64,000 bases of DNA from Photobacterium ganghwense (GTDB lineage: Bacteria > Pseudomonadota > Gammaproteobacteria > Enterobacterales > Vibrionaceae). Positions within the stretch are counted from its first letter, which is position 1, and the number at the start of each line of letters is the position of its first letter. Position numbers and translations under genes: made by a program. Positions 57,504 through 64,000 of the stretch are shown here, in pieces. The stretch spans positions 1,116,001 to 1,180,000 of the forward strand of contig NZ_PYMI01000001.1 of assembly GCF_003025595.1 (NCBI RefSeq), written 5' to 3'. The notes beneath the pieces are model-generated. The model was given only the letters and a program-made list of their open reading frames with translations. It had not been told where the DNA came from and did no database searches.

Positions 57504-57531
57504 TTGACGGTGATAGTAAATCTGTTACCAT
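57504..57531 (+). promoter_or_regulatory. ssrA promoter
   Basis: TTGACG (57504-57509) and TACCAT (57526-57531), 16-bp spacer. Initiation about 7 bases after would leave a short 5' leader for RNase P to remove before position 57545. Confidence 0.65.
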
Positions 57532-57544
57532 CAATCATAACTCT

Positions 57545-57912
57545 GGGGCTGATTTAGGATTCGACAGGATCACGACGGCTTGTGGAGCATGCCGAGGTGC
57601 GGTTTGCCTCGTTAAAAAGCCGCAAAAAAATAGTCGCAAACGACGAAAACTACGCACTAGCAGCTTAATACCCTGCTTAGAGCCTACCCTCCCTAGCCTT
57701 AGCTCGTAGGACGGGGATCAAGGGTAGTCAAACCCAAACGAGATCGCGTGGATGATTTGACCTGGGATCTGAAGCGTTAAACCTGATTCAGGTGTGTCTT
57801 TGTGTGGCGTGTCTTTCCGCAGCACACTGACGAGATTAAAGACAGACTAAGCATGTAGCGCCATTAGTTAGACTGGTTTTGGACGCGGGTTCAACTCCCG
57901 CCAGCTCCACCA
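57545..57912 (+). ncRNA. ssrA: transfer-messenger RNA
   Basis: A 368-base tmRNA. The 5' end GGGGCTGATTTAGGATTCGA pairs with the 3' end, which finishes AGCTCCACCA with encoded CCA. The T-arm GCGGGTTCAACTCCCGC is intact. The tag frame runs 57636-57668 and encodes ANDENYALAA then TAA, the proteolysis tag for stalled proteins. Pseudoknot segments GACGGGGATCAAG and AGATCGCGTGG match E. coli. Confidence 0.98.
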
Positions 57913-57921
57913 AACGTTTGG

Positions 57922-57954
57922 AAAGGCGATAACCTTCGGGTTATCGCCTTTTTG
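57922..57954 (+). terminator. ssrA terminator
   Basis: A 13-bp stem AAAGGCGATAACC/GGTTATCGCCTTT with a TTCG tetraloop and a T-run. Confidence 0.93.
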
Positions 57955-58127
57955 TTTTTTATACATTCAACGTTATGCGCCATGCCAAACTTTGCATTTA
58001 TCAATGGCCTCATCATCCAAAGTTCCAACTCCAGCTTAACGCTGATAGGCCTTCAAGTGCCTCTCACTTCATTAATTAAATGCTTAAATAGAACGTTTTA
58101 GTCTGAAACAAGAGTGGCTCTAATTCC

Positions 58128-59261
58128 TCAAAAACCCCGAAAAATTTCCATCCGGTGGTGTGATAGGAAAGGCTTGTGCTCACGATGCAGGTTCACCGCC
58201 ATGTCATCTCGAATCCCTAATACTTCTGGATCTTCCAACTGGCGGGCAATCATCACTTTGCCGCTATCTTGAAATGAGATGAAACCCAAATCGAAGGCTT
58301 TGTCGATATTCGCGAGCAACAACAAGCCATTATAGGGATTCAGACGCTCGCGGTTGTTAGCATCGCGCCAAGGCTTAATGTGAGAAGCCACTAACATCTG
58401 AGTTTCCGAATATCCGGTGACCGCACAATGGCCATGCCAATAGCGGATCAATTGCTCTCGAAAATGCCCCTGACCTAAGCGGGTACTCACCAAAATCGAT
58501 TTCTCGGTTGCAGAAAGAGCGTTGTCTTCAAGGATATCTTCGACGTCTTGCTTTAAATCGACTTGAGCGATATCAGCTAAAAACCGCGAGTAAGCATTGA
58601 GCGCCGCGCTGTACATGCCATTTCCGTTGGTGTTGCGAATTTTAAACTCATCCAACTGTCTGGTTCGCTCAACGAGCGCATGAAATTGTTGATAAGAGCG
58701 AATTTTTGTCAAAGGCTGCAGCTCTATGAGCTGTTTCTCAGCCATCCACCGAGGAATTGAACTTTGCAATGCTTGCAAATAGTTTTTTGCCGTTTTTTCT
58801 GACTTCCCCAACCCGATTAGCCAATTTGAGAACAAATCAGATAGATTGCTCAGGTTGTTGGTCAACGCATCTTTTAAATCGGTAGCCGCGATTGGGCTAC
58901 GCATGTAATCAAATAGCTCATCATCAAGCCGCACATGTGAAACCGTCTTGGCCGAGAAACGTTTGACCGAATATGAGTCAACACCTGGGTGGTAAACCAA
59001 ATGCCAAAAACCCTCAGTTTTTAAGTGATAAAATGGGTTTTCTGGTGTATTTCGGTCATTGGCTTGGCGCATCTGGGCAAAACATTCGCTAAAACTCGCT
59101 TTCAACAAGTCATCAAATACAATCCGATTTTGCGTGATAATACCTTCATCAATCAGCTTCATCACTGCCAGCAGCATACAAACCTTATGCGGGCTATTAC
59201 GGCCATTAATGCTATTGGTATTAAGATTTTGAAACTTATCGATATAGTATTGAAGATACAT
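58128..59261 (-). CDS. HNH endonuclease-domain protein (restriction-like)
   Basis: 377 aa. The C-terminal third is an HNH nuclease domain: CAVTGYSETQMLVASHIKPWRDANNRERLNPYNGLLL with the His-Asn-His type core and FDLGFISF after it. The N-terminal part (about 1-120) resembles the lead domain of other solitary HNH proteins. A central helical segment (SNWLIGLGKSEKTAKNYLQAL) recalls SAM-like DNA-binding folds. It lies alone beside ssrA, a classical island insertion point, and is AT-richer than the core genes. A defence or selfish role is plausible but unproven. No methylase or integrase is adjacent. Confidence 0.75.
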   Translation of the reverse strand: MYLQYYIDKFQNLNTNSINGRNSPHKVCMLLAVMKLIDEGIITQNRIVFDDLLKASFSECFAQMRQANDRNTPENPFYHLKTEGFWHLVYHPGVDSYSVKRFSAKTVSHVRLDDELFDYMRSPIAATDLKDALTNNLSNLSDLFSNWLIGLGKSEKTAKNYLQALQSSIPRWMAEKQLIELQPLTKIRSYQQFHALVERTRQLDEFKIRNTNGNGMYSAALNAYSRFLADIAQVDLKQDVEDILEDNALSATEKSILVSTRLGQGHFREQLIRYWHGHCAVTGYSETQMLVASHIKPWRDANNRERLNPYNGLLLLANIDKAFDLGFISFQDSGKVMIARQLEDPEVLGIRDDMAVNLHREHKPFLSHHRMEIFRGF

Positions 59262-59517
59262 AGGCTTAGCTGAAGGTTAAACGCGGTGACTCGCACGGCT
59301 GATAATAAACAAAATGAATAATAAACCCATCGCACAACAAGTTCGATAACCATTTATTTTAAAAGTATTTTATCACTCAAAAACTGTGACCATCCTACAC
59401 TTATTCGCCTTACTACACGCCCTTTAAAGGGCTTATACCCAAATATGCGCACTCCATAACAAGCTATCGAAAATTAGTAACCCAACAGCAGTTTGTTTAT
59501 CTAGATAATCGCATACG
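59262..59517. other. AT-rich intergenic stretch
   Basis: A 256-base spacer between the nuclease gene and the LysR gene. It contains the 14-bp palindrome GCCCTTTAAAGGGC at 59419-59432 but no convincing gene, terminator or attachment repeat. Confidence 0.5.
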
Positions 59518-60411
59518 TTAAACCAGCCACTCATGCTGGCCCAGAAAATCCAAAAAGGTCCGTACTCTTCGGGGAACATGTTTTCGGCTGCTGTAGGCGG
59601 CGAACAGTTCAAGGTCGGCAGGGCTGGCGTCTAATGCAATGCACTTCAGGCTTCCGTTTTCCAATTCTGCCCGGCAGGCCACTTCAGCCAGAATTGCCAA
59701 CCCCATTCCTTTAAGTGCGGCCGCTTTAGCCATTGCGCCACTGTTCACCTTAAAACGGGATGGCACGTGGCAGGTCACTTCTTTCCCTACTTGCTTGAAA
59801 ATCCAAGGTTTACCGCAAATAGCGCTCAGGCTGGTGATACAAGGGTAGTCTTTCAACTCACTGATAGTCGCCGGAGGGGTGTGCTTAGCCATCCATCCGG
59901 GTGAAGCCACCACAACGCTGGGCCAACTTGCTACTTTTCTCGCAACCCAACCGCTGTCTTTAAGCTGGCCGCGGTTAAAGCTGAGCACTAAATCAAAGCT
60001 GTCCAACGAAGAAAGATCTGGCTGTAAGCGGGTATCGCAGGAAATCGCAATGTTCGGATGCAAACAGGCGAAGTGAGTGACCACCTCGGCCAAATCCGGA
60101 AGATCCGGCATGAGTAAGCGCAAGTTGCCACGCAAGGCGCGGGCATGGTTCCCCGACTCTTCCAGCGCGCTATCGAGGGCTGCAAAAAGCGGATAGGTTG
60201 ACTCATATAACTGCTGCCCTTGTTCGGTAATGCTGACCCTACGGGTCGTGCGTTCAAACAAGCGAATCGACAAGCTCTCTTCCAGTTGCGCGATATGGCG
60301 GCTGATATTGGACGAGGGTAAGCCCAGGTAATCCGCCGCTTTGTTAAAGCTGCCAAACTTGCACACCTGGTAAAAACTGCGAAGCCACAGGTGATCAATC
60401 CGCTCAAGCAC
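59518..60411 (-). CDS. LysR-family transcriptional regulator
   Basis: 297 aa from a GTG start chosen for the AAGGAG 6 bases upstream. The winged helix-turn-helix is FGSFNKAADYLGLPSSNISRHIAQLEESLSIRLFERTTRRVSIT. The periplasmic-binding-like effector domain follows from about residue 90. Divergent from an MFS transporter gene with a LysR-type operator between them, so it probably controls that transporter. Confidence 0.9.
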   Translation of the reverse strand: MLERIDHLWLRSFYQVCKFGSFNKAADYLGLPSSNISRHIAQLEESLSIRLFERTTRRVSITEQGQQLYESTYPLFAALDSALEESGNHARALRGNLRLLMPDLPDLAEVVTHFACLHPNIAISCDTRLQPDLSSLDSFDLVLSFNRGQLKDSGWVARKVASWPSVVVASPGWMAKHTPPATISELKDYPCITSLSAICGKPWIFKQVGKEVTCHVPSRFKVNSGAMAKAAALKGMGLAILAEVACRAELENGSLKCIALDASPADLELFAAYSSRKHVPRRVRTFLDFLGQHEWLV

Positions 60412-60452
60412 ATCATTCTCCTTGAAAGTCAGTGGTGGAAAGTCAGTCGGCT

Positions 60453-60475
60453 TTTATCCCATCATGCGGGATAAA
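60453..60475. promoter_or_regulatory. LysR-type operator between regulator and MFS gene
   Basis: TTTATCCC-N7-GGGATAAA contains a T-N11-A motif in the 144-base divergent spacer. Confidence 0.6.
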
Positions 60476-60555
60476 CTAGCCCATTATTTCGTATTTATTG
60501 CCAAATATGGAATAGATAGCATAACGCCAACATTCACCAAACTGAATCACACTTA

Positions 60556-61767
60556 ATGGACACACACCTGACACCCACTTCATACACGCGTTATGGATTA
60601 CCTCTTGTGGCTTTCTTCATTCACTTTTTAGTCGCACTGGATGGATTGATGTCCGTCCCGCTCAGCGCGATGATGACGGCGGCCAGCCACACTCCGGTAT
60701 CACAGGCTGGATACCTGACCTCGAGCTACACCCTTGCTGCTGCGATCACTTGCTTGCTCATTCGTTCACGTACATCCAATCGGTTCATCGTCATGCTTTA
60801 CCTTATCGGCCTGGCCGCAAGTACGGTGGCTGTCACGGCAACCTCTGACTTTGCCTTCATGCTGGCAGCGCGAGTGGCTGCCGGTGTATTTGGTGGGGCA
60901 TTAACGGTGCTGAATGTGGAACATTTGCTCGCCTGTACCCATCCCAGCCAAAAGAAAAAGTTCACCGCATACATCATGAGTACCTACCCGCTCGCGCTGA
61001 CCGTTGGCATACCGGTTTTATTGCTGTTCGCCGGGAAGACTGACTGGCAAAGCGCCTTTTGGATGGTTGGCGGACTACTGGTCATCGCTTTGCTTGGTTT
61101 TGGCTTACTCCCCCTTTCTTCTTTTACAAGCATTGCAAACACAGCAAACGCATGCCCCCCACCGGCAGCTGGCAGCCAATCTCATACGGTGGACGAAGGT
61201 ATGAACCGACCACTGATAGCGGGAATCGCTACGATTATTCTGGCGGTATTTAGCACCTTCCTGCTTTCCTTACAGTTTCCGGTGATGCTGCTTGAGCGAC
61301 TGGCCATCAGCGAAGCGCAATTGAGTCTGAGCTACCTGCTTGGCGGGAGCGGCTGTTTTGTAGCGATGCAATGGTATGGCCGTCACCACCCGAAACAATC
61401 CCTTCGATTGATCACCGCACTCTCCGGCGGGATGGTTATCACTGCACTGGCGGGCTTCAGCCTCCAATGGAGCTTGCTGGCCGTGTTCTGCTTTGCCGGT
61501 TTTATGGTTGTCAGTGCCACCCGAACTTTGGTTCTGGTGACGGAAATCATCAGTTCGGTCAGCGACAGCATACGGGTCAGGGTGCTTGGGATGCAAAATG
61601 CCCTGCAGCATTTTGCGGTGGGGAGTGCGGGTGCCATCAGTAGCATGCTGATTATTCCCGCCGAGGCCGGTTCGCCCGGTTACACGCCTTTGCTGGTGTT
61701 TGCCATCTTGTGCATCGGGATCACACCCGTTATGTGGCGCATGACACTGCGGCTTTCTCGGGCGTGA
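60556..61767 (+). CDS. MFS transporter
   Basis: 403-aa major facilitator with about 12 hydrophobic segments and a short central loop (about residue 190-220, Ala/Pro-rich). It resembles DHA1-type efflux proteins (ARVAAGVFGGALTVLNVEHLL in helix 4). The substrate cannot be read. No good ribosome site precedes the ATG. Divergent from, and probably controlled by, the LysR protein. Confidence 0.82.
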   Translation: MDTHLTPTSYTRYGLPLVAFFIHFLVALDGLMSVPLSAMMTAASHTPVSQAGYLTSSYTLAAAITCLLIRSRTSNRFIVMLYLIGLAASTVAVTATSDFAFMLAARVAAGVFGGALTVLNVEHLLACTHPSQKKKFTAYIMSTYPLALTVGIPVLLLFAGKTDWQSAFWMVGGLLVIALLGFGLLPLSSFTSIANTANACPPPAAGSQSHTVDEGMNRPLIAGIATIILAVFSTFLLSLQFPVMLLERLAISEAQLSLSYLLGGSGCFVAMQWYGRHHPKQSLRLITALSGGMVITALAGFSLQWSLLAVFCFAGFMVVSATRTLVLVTEIISSVSDSIRVRVLGMQNALQHFAVGSAGAISSMLIIPAEAGSPGYTPLLVFAILCIGITPVMWRMTLRLSRA

Positions 61768-61857
61768 TAACGCACCGACATATCCGTGGCGCGACCTTGA
61801 ATTCAGCTGCTGGCTTGTCCAATATGGGGAAAGAGCAGCCAAATAAGGAGCAAATTG

Positions 61858-63387
61858 ATGAGGACATCCACGCCACGATTGAACCTACGAGTCATTGAAA
61901 AAAGCGACTATCCGGAGCTGGCGGCGCTGATGGACTTAGTCTTCCATGATGTGGGGGGATCCTGGCCCAGAATGACGATAATGGATCTGATCCATCAGTT
62001 TCCCGACGGTCAGATCTGTATTGAGGATGATGGCAAAATCATTGGTGCCGCCCTTACTATCAAAGTCGATTACAACCGCTTTTCCCTCCCCCATGTTTAC
62101 ACCGATATCATCAACGAAAACAATGTTATCCAGCATCAACCCAGTGGTGATGCCCTGTACGGGCTGGATGTGTTCGTGCATCCGGATTACCGCGGGCTGC
62201 GACTGGGTCGCCGACTGTATGAAGCCCGCAAAGAGCTGTGTCGCAATGACAACCTGAAAGCGATTCTGGCCGGTGGCCGGATTCCGGGCTATCACAAACA
62301 TGCCAGTTCGATGAAAGTGACCGAATACATTGAAAAGGTCAAACGCCGCGAGCTGCATGATCCAATCCTGTCTTTCCAGCTTTCGAACGACTTTGATGTC
62401 AAACGGATCATGCGCCATTACCTGCCGGAAGATGACAGCTCATGCGGCTATGCCACCCTGCTGGAGTGGGATAACTTTTTCTACGAGGAAGACATTGATT
62501 CAGTTCACGATATCGATAAGACCCTGATTCGAATCGGCATTGTCCAGTGGCAGATGCGTGCCGTACGCAGCGTTGATGACCTGATTGATCAGGCTGAGTT
62601 TTTTGTCTCGTCGCTGTCGAACTACAAGGCAGACTTTGCCCTGTTCCCGGAATTTTTTAATGCCCCGCTGATGGGACTGCGCCGCGAGCAGAACTCGGTC
62701 GAGGCCATCCGCTTCCTTGCCTCGTTTACCGAAGTCATCAAGCAACGTTTTGCCGAGCTGGCCATTACTTACAACATCAATATTATTGCCGGGAGTATGC
62801 CGGAGCTGCGTGATGGCATGCTTTATAACGTTTCTTACCTGCTGCATCGGGACGGAACAATCGACGAGCAGGATAAAATCCACATCACCCCACACGAAAA
62901 GCGCGATTGGGTAATCGACGGCGGCAATCAGGTGAAAGTGTTCGATACCGATGCCGGACGGGTTGGGATCCTGATCTGTTACGACAGCGAGTTTCCGGAG
63001 CTGGGACGAATGCTGGCCGAGCAAAACGTGCAGATTATCTTTGTCCCCTTCTGGACCGATACCAAAAACGGCTATCAGCGGGTAAGGCTCTGCGCCCAGG
63101 CCCGGGCCATTGAAAACGAATGCTATGTTGCGATCGGCGGCAGCGTCGGCAACCTGCCGCGCGTGGATAACGTCGATATTCAGTACGCTCAGTCCGCGGT
63201 GTTCTCACCCTCGGATATTTATTTCCCCCATGACGCCACCATTGCCGAAGCCAGTCCGAATACGGAGATGATCATTTTTGCTGATGTGGATCTGGATAAA
63301 CTCAAGCAGCTCAATACCGAAGGCTCGGTGACCAATTTACGCCACCGCCGCCTGGATTTGTATGGGGGATTTACCCAGCCTAAGTAA
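61858..63387 (+). CDS. fused GNAT acetyltransferase and carbon-nitrogen hydrolase
   Basis: 509 aa from ATG 61858 with AAGGAG 7 bases upstream (an in-frame TTG precedes it by one codon). Residues about 8-210 form a GNAT domain (FVHPDYRGLRLGRRLYEARKEL is the acetyl-CoA loop). Residues about 222-505 form a nitrilase-superfamily amidohydrolase with the triad Glu (FPEFFN), Lys (QDKIHIT) and Cys (ILICYDSEFPE). Such two-domain proteins are known, but their substrate is not established; an N-acylated amine or amide is plausible. Confidence 0.88.
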   Translation: MRTSTPRLNLRVIEKSDYPELAALMDLVFHDVGGSWPRMTIMDLIHQFPDGQICIEDDGKIIGAALTIKVDYNRFSLPHVYTDIINENNVIQHQPSGDALYGLDVFVHPDYRGLRLGRRLYEARKELCRNDNLKAILAGGRIPGYHKHASSMKVTEYIEKVKRRELHDPILSFQLSNDFDVKRIMRHYLPEDDSSCGYATLLEWDNFFYEEDIDSVHDIDKTLIRIGIVQWQMRAVRSVDDLIDQAEFFVSSLSNYKADFALFPEFFNAPLMGLRREQNSVEAIRFLASFTEVIKQRFAELAITYNINIIAGSMPELRDGMLYNVSYLLHRDGTIDEQDKIHITPHEKRDWVIDGGNQVKVFDTDAGRVGILICYDSEFPELGRMLAEQNVQIIFVPFWTDTKNGYQRVRLCAQARAIENECYVAIGGSVGNLPRVDNVDIQYAQSAVFSPSDIYFPHDATIAEASPNTEMIIFADVDLDKLKQLNTEGSVTNLRHRRLDLYGGFTQPK

Positions 63388-63422
63388 CAGCAAGCACGCG
63401 AATCTGACCACGCACTGCCATG

Positions 63423-63452
63423 ACGCTGAGCCTCAATATTGGCTCAGCGTTT
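63423..63452. terminator. terminator after the GNAT-hydrolase gene
   Basis: ACGCTGAGCC/GGCTCAGCGT with an 8-base loop and a short T tail, between converging genes. Confidence 0.75.
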
Positions 63453-63477
63453 ATATTGGTGCTGTTCTCGGTCAAGT

Positions 63478-63999
63478 TTAAACAGGCTCAGCGGTTTGGC
63501 CGGTAACAGCCTGTGAGGCCAGCAGAGCATCGAATGCATGCAGAGCCGGAGTCCAGGCATCTTGCGCGGTGGCAACAAAGCAGGTTTCCACCACAGCCAG
63601 TGGATTGGGGAGCGGGTAACTGTGCAAGGCAAACCGCCCACGATGCGCGTCAACCACCGCCAGTGGCAACACAGCATACCCCATTCCGGCCGCGACACAG
63701 CCCAAAATCGCATCCAGCGTGCCGAATTCCACGATTCTGGCTGCCGGAATCCCGTGCTGAGCCAGCAGCAATTCGGTTTTCTGCCGGTAACTGCAGCCCT
63801 GACGAAAGGCAATAAAGGTCGAGGTCATAAGTTTTTCCGGCGAGGGGAACGCCGTCAGCGCAGATGATGAGACCAGCACCAGTTGCTCCCGAAACACCGG
63901 TACCGCCACCAGCTGGGAATGTCCAACCGGACCGGCGACAAACGCACAATCCAGCTCACCGGCCAGCAACTTTTGCAACAGGGTGGCGGTCGGGCCGCT
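63478..63999 (-). CDS. LysR-family regulator, effector domain only (5' end outside window)
   Basis: The frame stays open to the window edge, giving 173 codons of the LysR substrate-binding domain (LLAGELDCAFVAGPV, VLVSSSALTAFPSP, TFIAFRQGCSYRQ, GCVAAGMGYAVLPLAVV). The N-terminal helix-turn-helix lies beyond base 64000. It converges on the GNAT-hydrolase gene. Confidence 0.85.
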   Translation of the reverse strand, partial: SGPTATLLQKLLAGELDCAFVAGPVGHSQLVAVPVFREQLVLVSSSALTAFPSPEKLMTSTFIAFRQGCSYRQKTELLLAQHGIPAARIVEFGTLDAILGCVAAGMGYAVLPLAVVDAHRGRFALHSYPLPNPLAVVETCFVATAQDAWTPALHAFDALLASQAVTGQTAEPV

Positions 64000-64000
64000 T

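Noticed and set aside
57960..58127. An attachment-site duplication of the ssrA 3' end
   Set aside because: Looked for copies of the T-arm and AGCTCCACCA end downstream and saw none.

Overview
The window reads as chromosomal DNA of a marine gammaproteobacterium of the family Vibrionaceae. The block fimT-pilW-pilX-pilV / dnaJ-dnaK-grpE / nadK-recN-bamE-ratB-ratA-smpB-ssrA and the block ppk-ppx-(pstS-like)-phoR-phoB are in the order known from Vibrio relatives. The tmRNA carries the classic ANDENYALAA tag. The moderately high GC suggests Photobacterium, Grimontia or Enterovibrio rather than core Vibrio, but the genus cannot be fixed from the sequence alone.

Layout. (1) 1-6.9 kb: phosphate metabolism, with polyphosphate kinase (cut by the window edge), exopolyphosphatase, a PstS-like binding protein and the PhoR/PhoB two-component system with a Pho box. 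(2) 7-15.1 kb: recombination and RNA maintenance genes (sbcDC, rdgC, the tRNA hydroxylase trhP and ferredoxin yfhL). (3) 15.2-17.2 kb: mepA and an orphan SorC-type regulator. (4) 17.7-44.7 kb: a 27-kb iron-acquisition locus. It encodes a ferric-siderophore reductase, a DAHP synthase that feeds chorismate, a FecCD-type ABC importer with its binding protein, a seven-gene catecholate NRPS operon, a TonB-dependent receptor, an MFS exporter and a phosphopantetheinyl transferase. (5) 44.8-48.3 kb: AT-rich type IV minor pilin genes. (6) 48.4-57.9 kb: chaperones, nadK, SOS-controlled recN, bamE, ratAB, smpB and ssrA. (7) 58-64 kb: variable genes, namely an HNH nuclease next to ssrA, a LysR/MFS pair, a GNAT-nitrilase fusion and a truncated LysR gene.

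The centrepiece is the operon entC-entE-entB-NRPS1-entA-NRPS2-A (40.3 to 24.0 kb, minus strand). Its gene order is the one described for amonabactin synthesis in Aeromonas (amoCEBFAGH). Hand-read specificity codes give Lys for NRPS1 (C-A-T) and Gly for the free-standing A domain. The A domain of NRPS2 (TubC-C-A-T-E-C-T) has a code I cannot assign. No thioesterase or esterase is present. Fur-like boxes precede the reductase, the importer, the receptor, the exporter and the transferase, but I see none in front of the biosynthetic operon, which instead has repeated ACGTCA cores.

Several siderophore enzymes carry in-frame 12-18 bp tandem repeats in linkers, and a separate nine-copy heptamer array lies between ppx and the pstS-like gene. 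These could be rapidly varying sites. I found no rRNA, tRNA, CRISPR array or insertion sequence.
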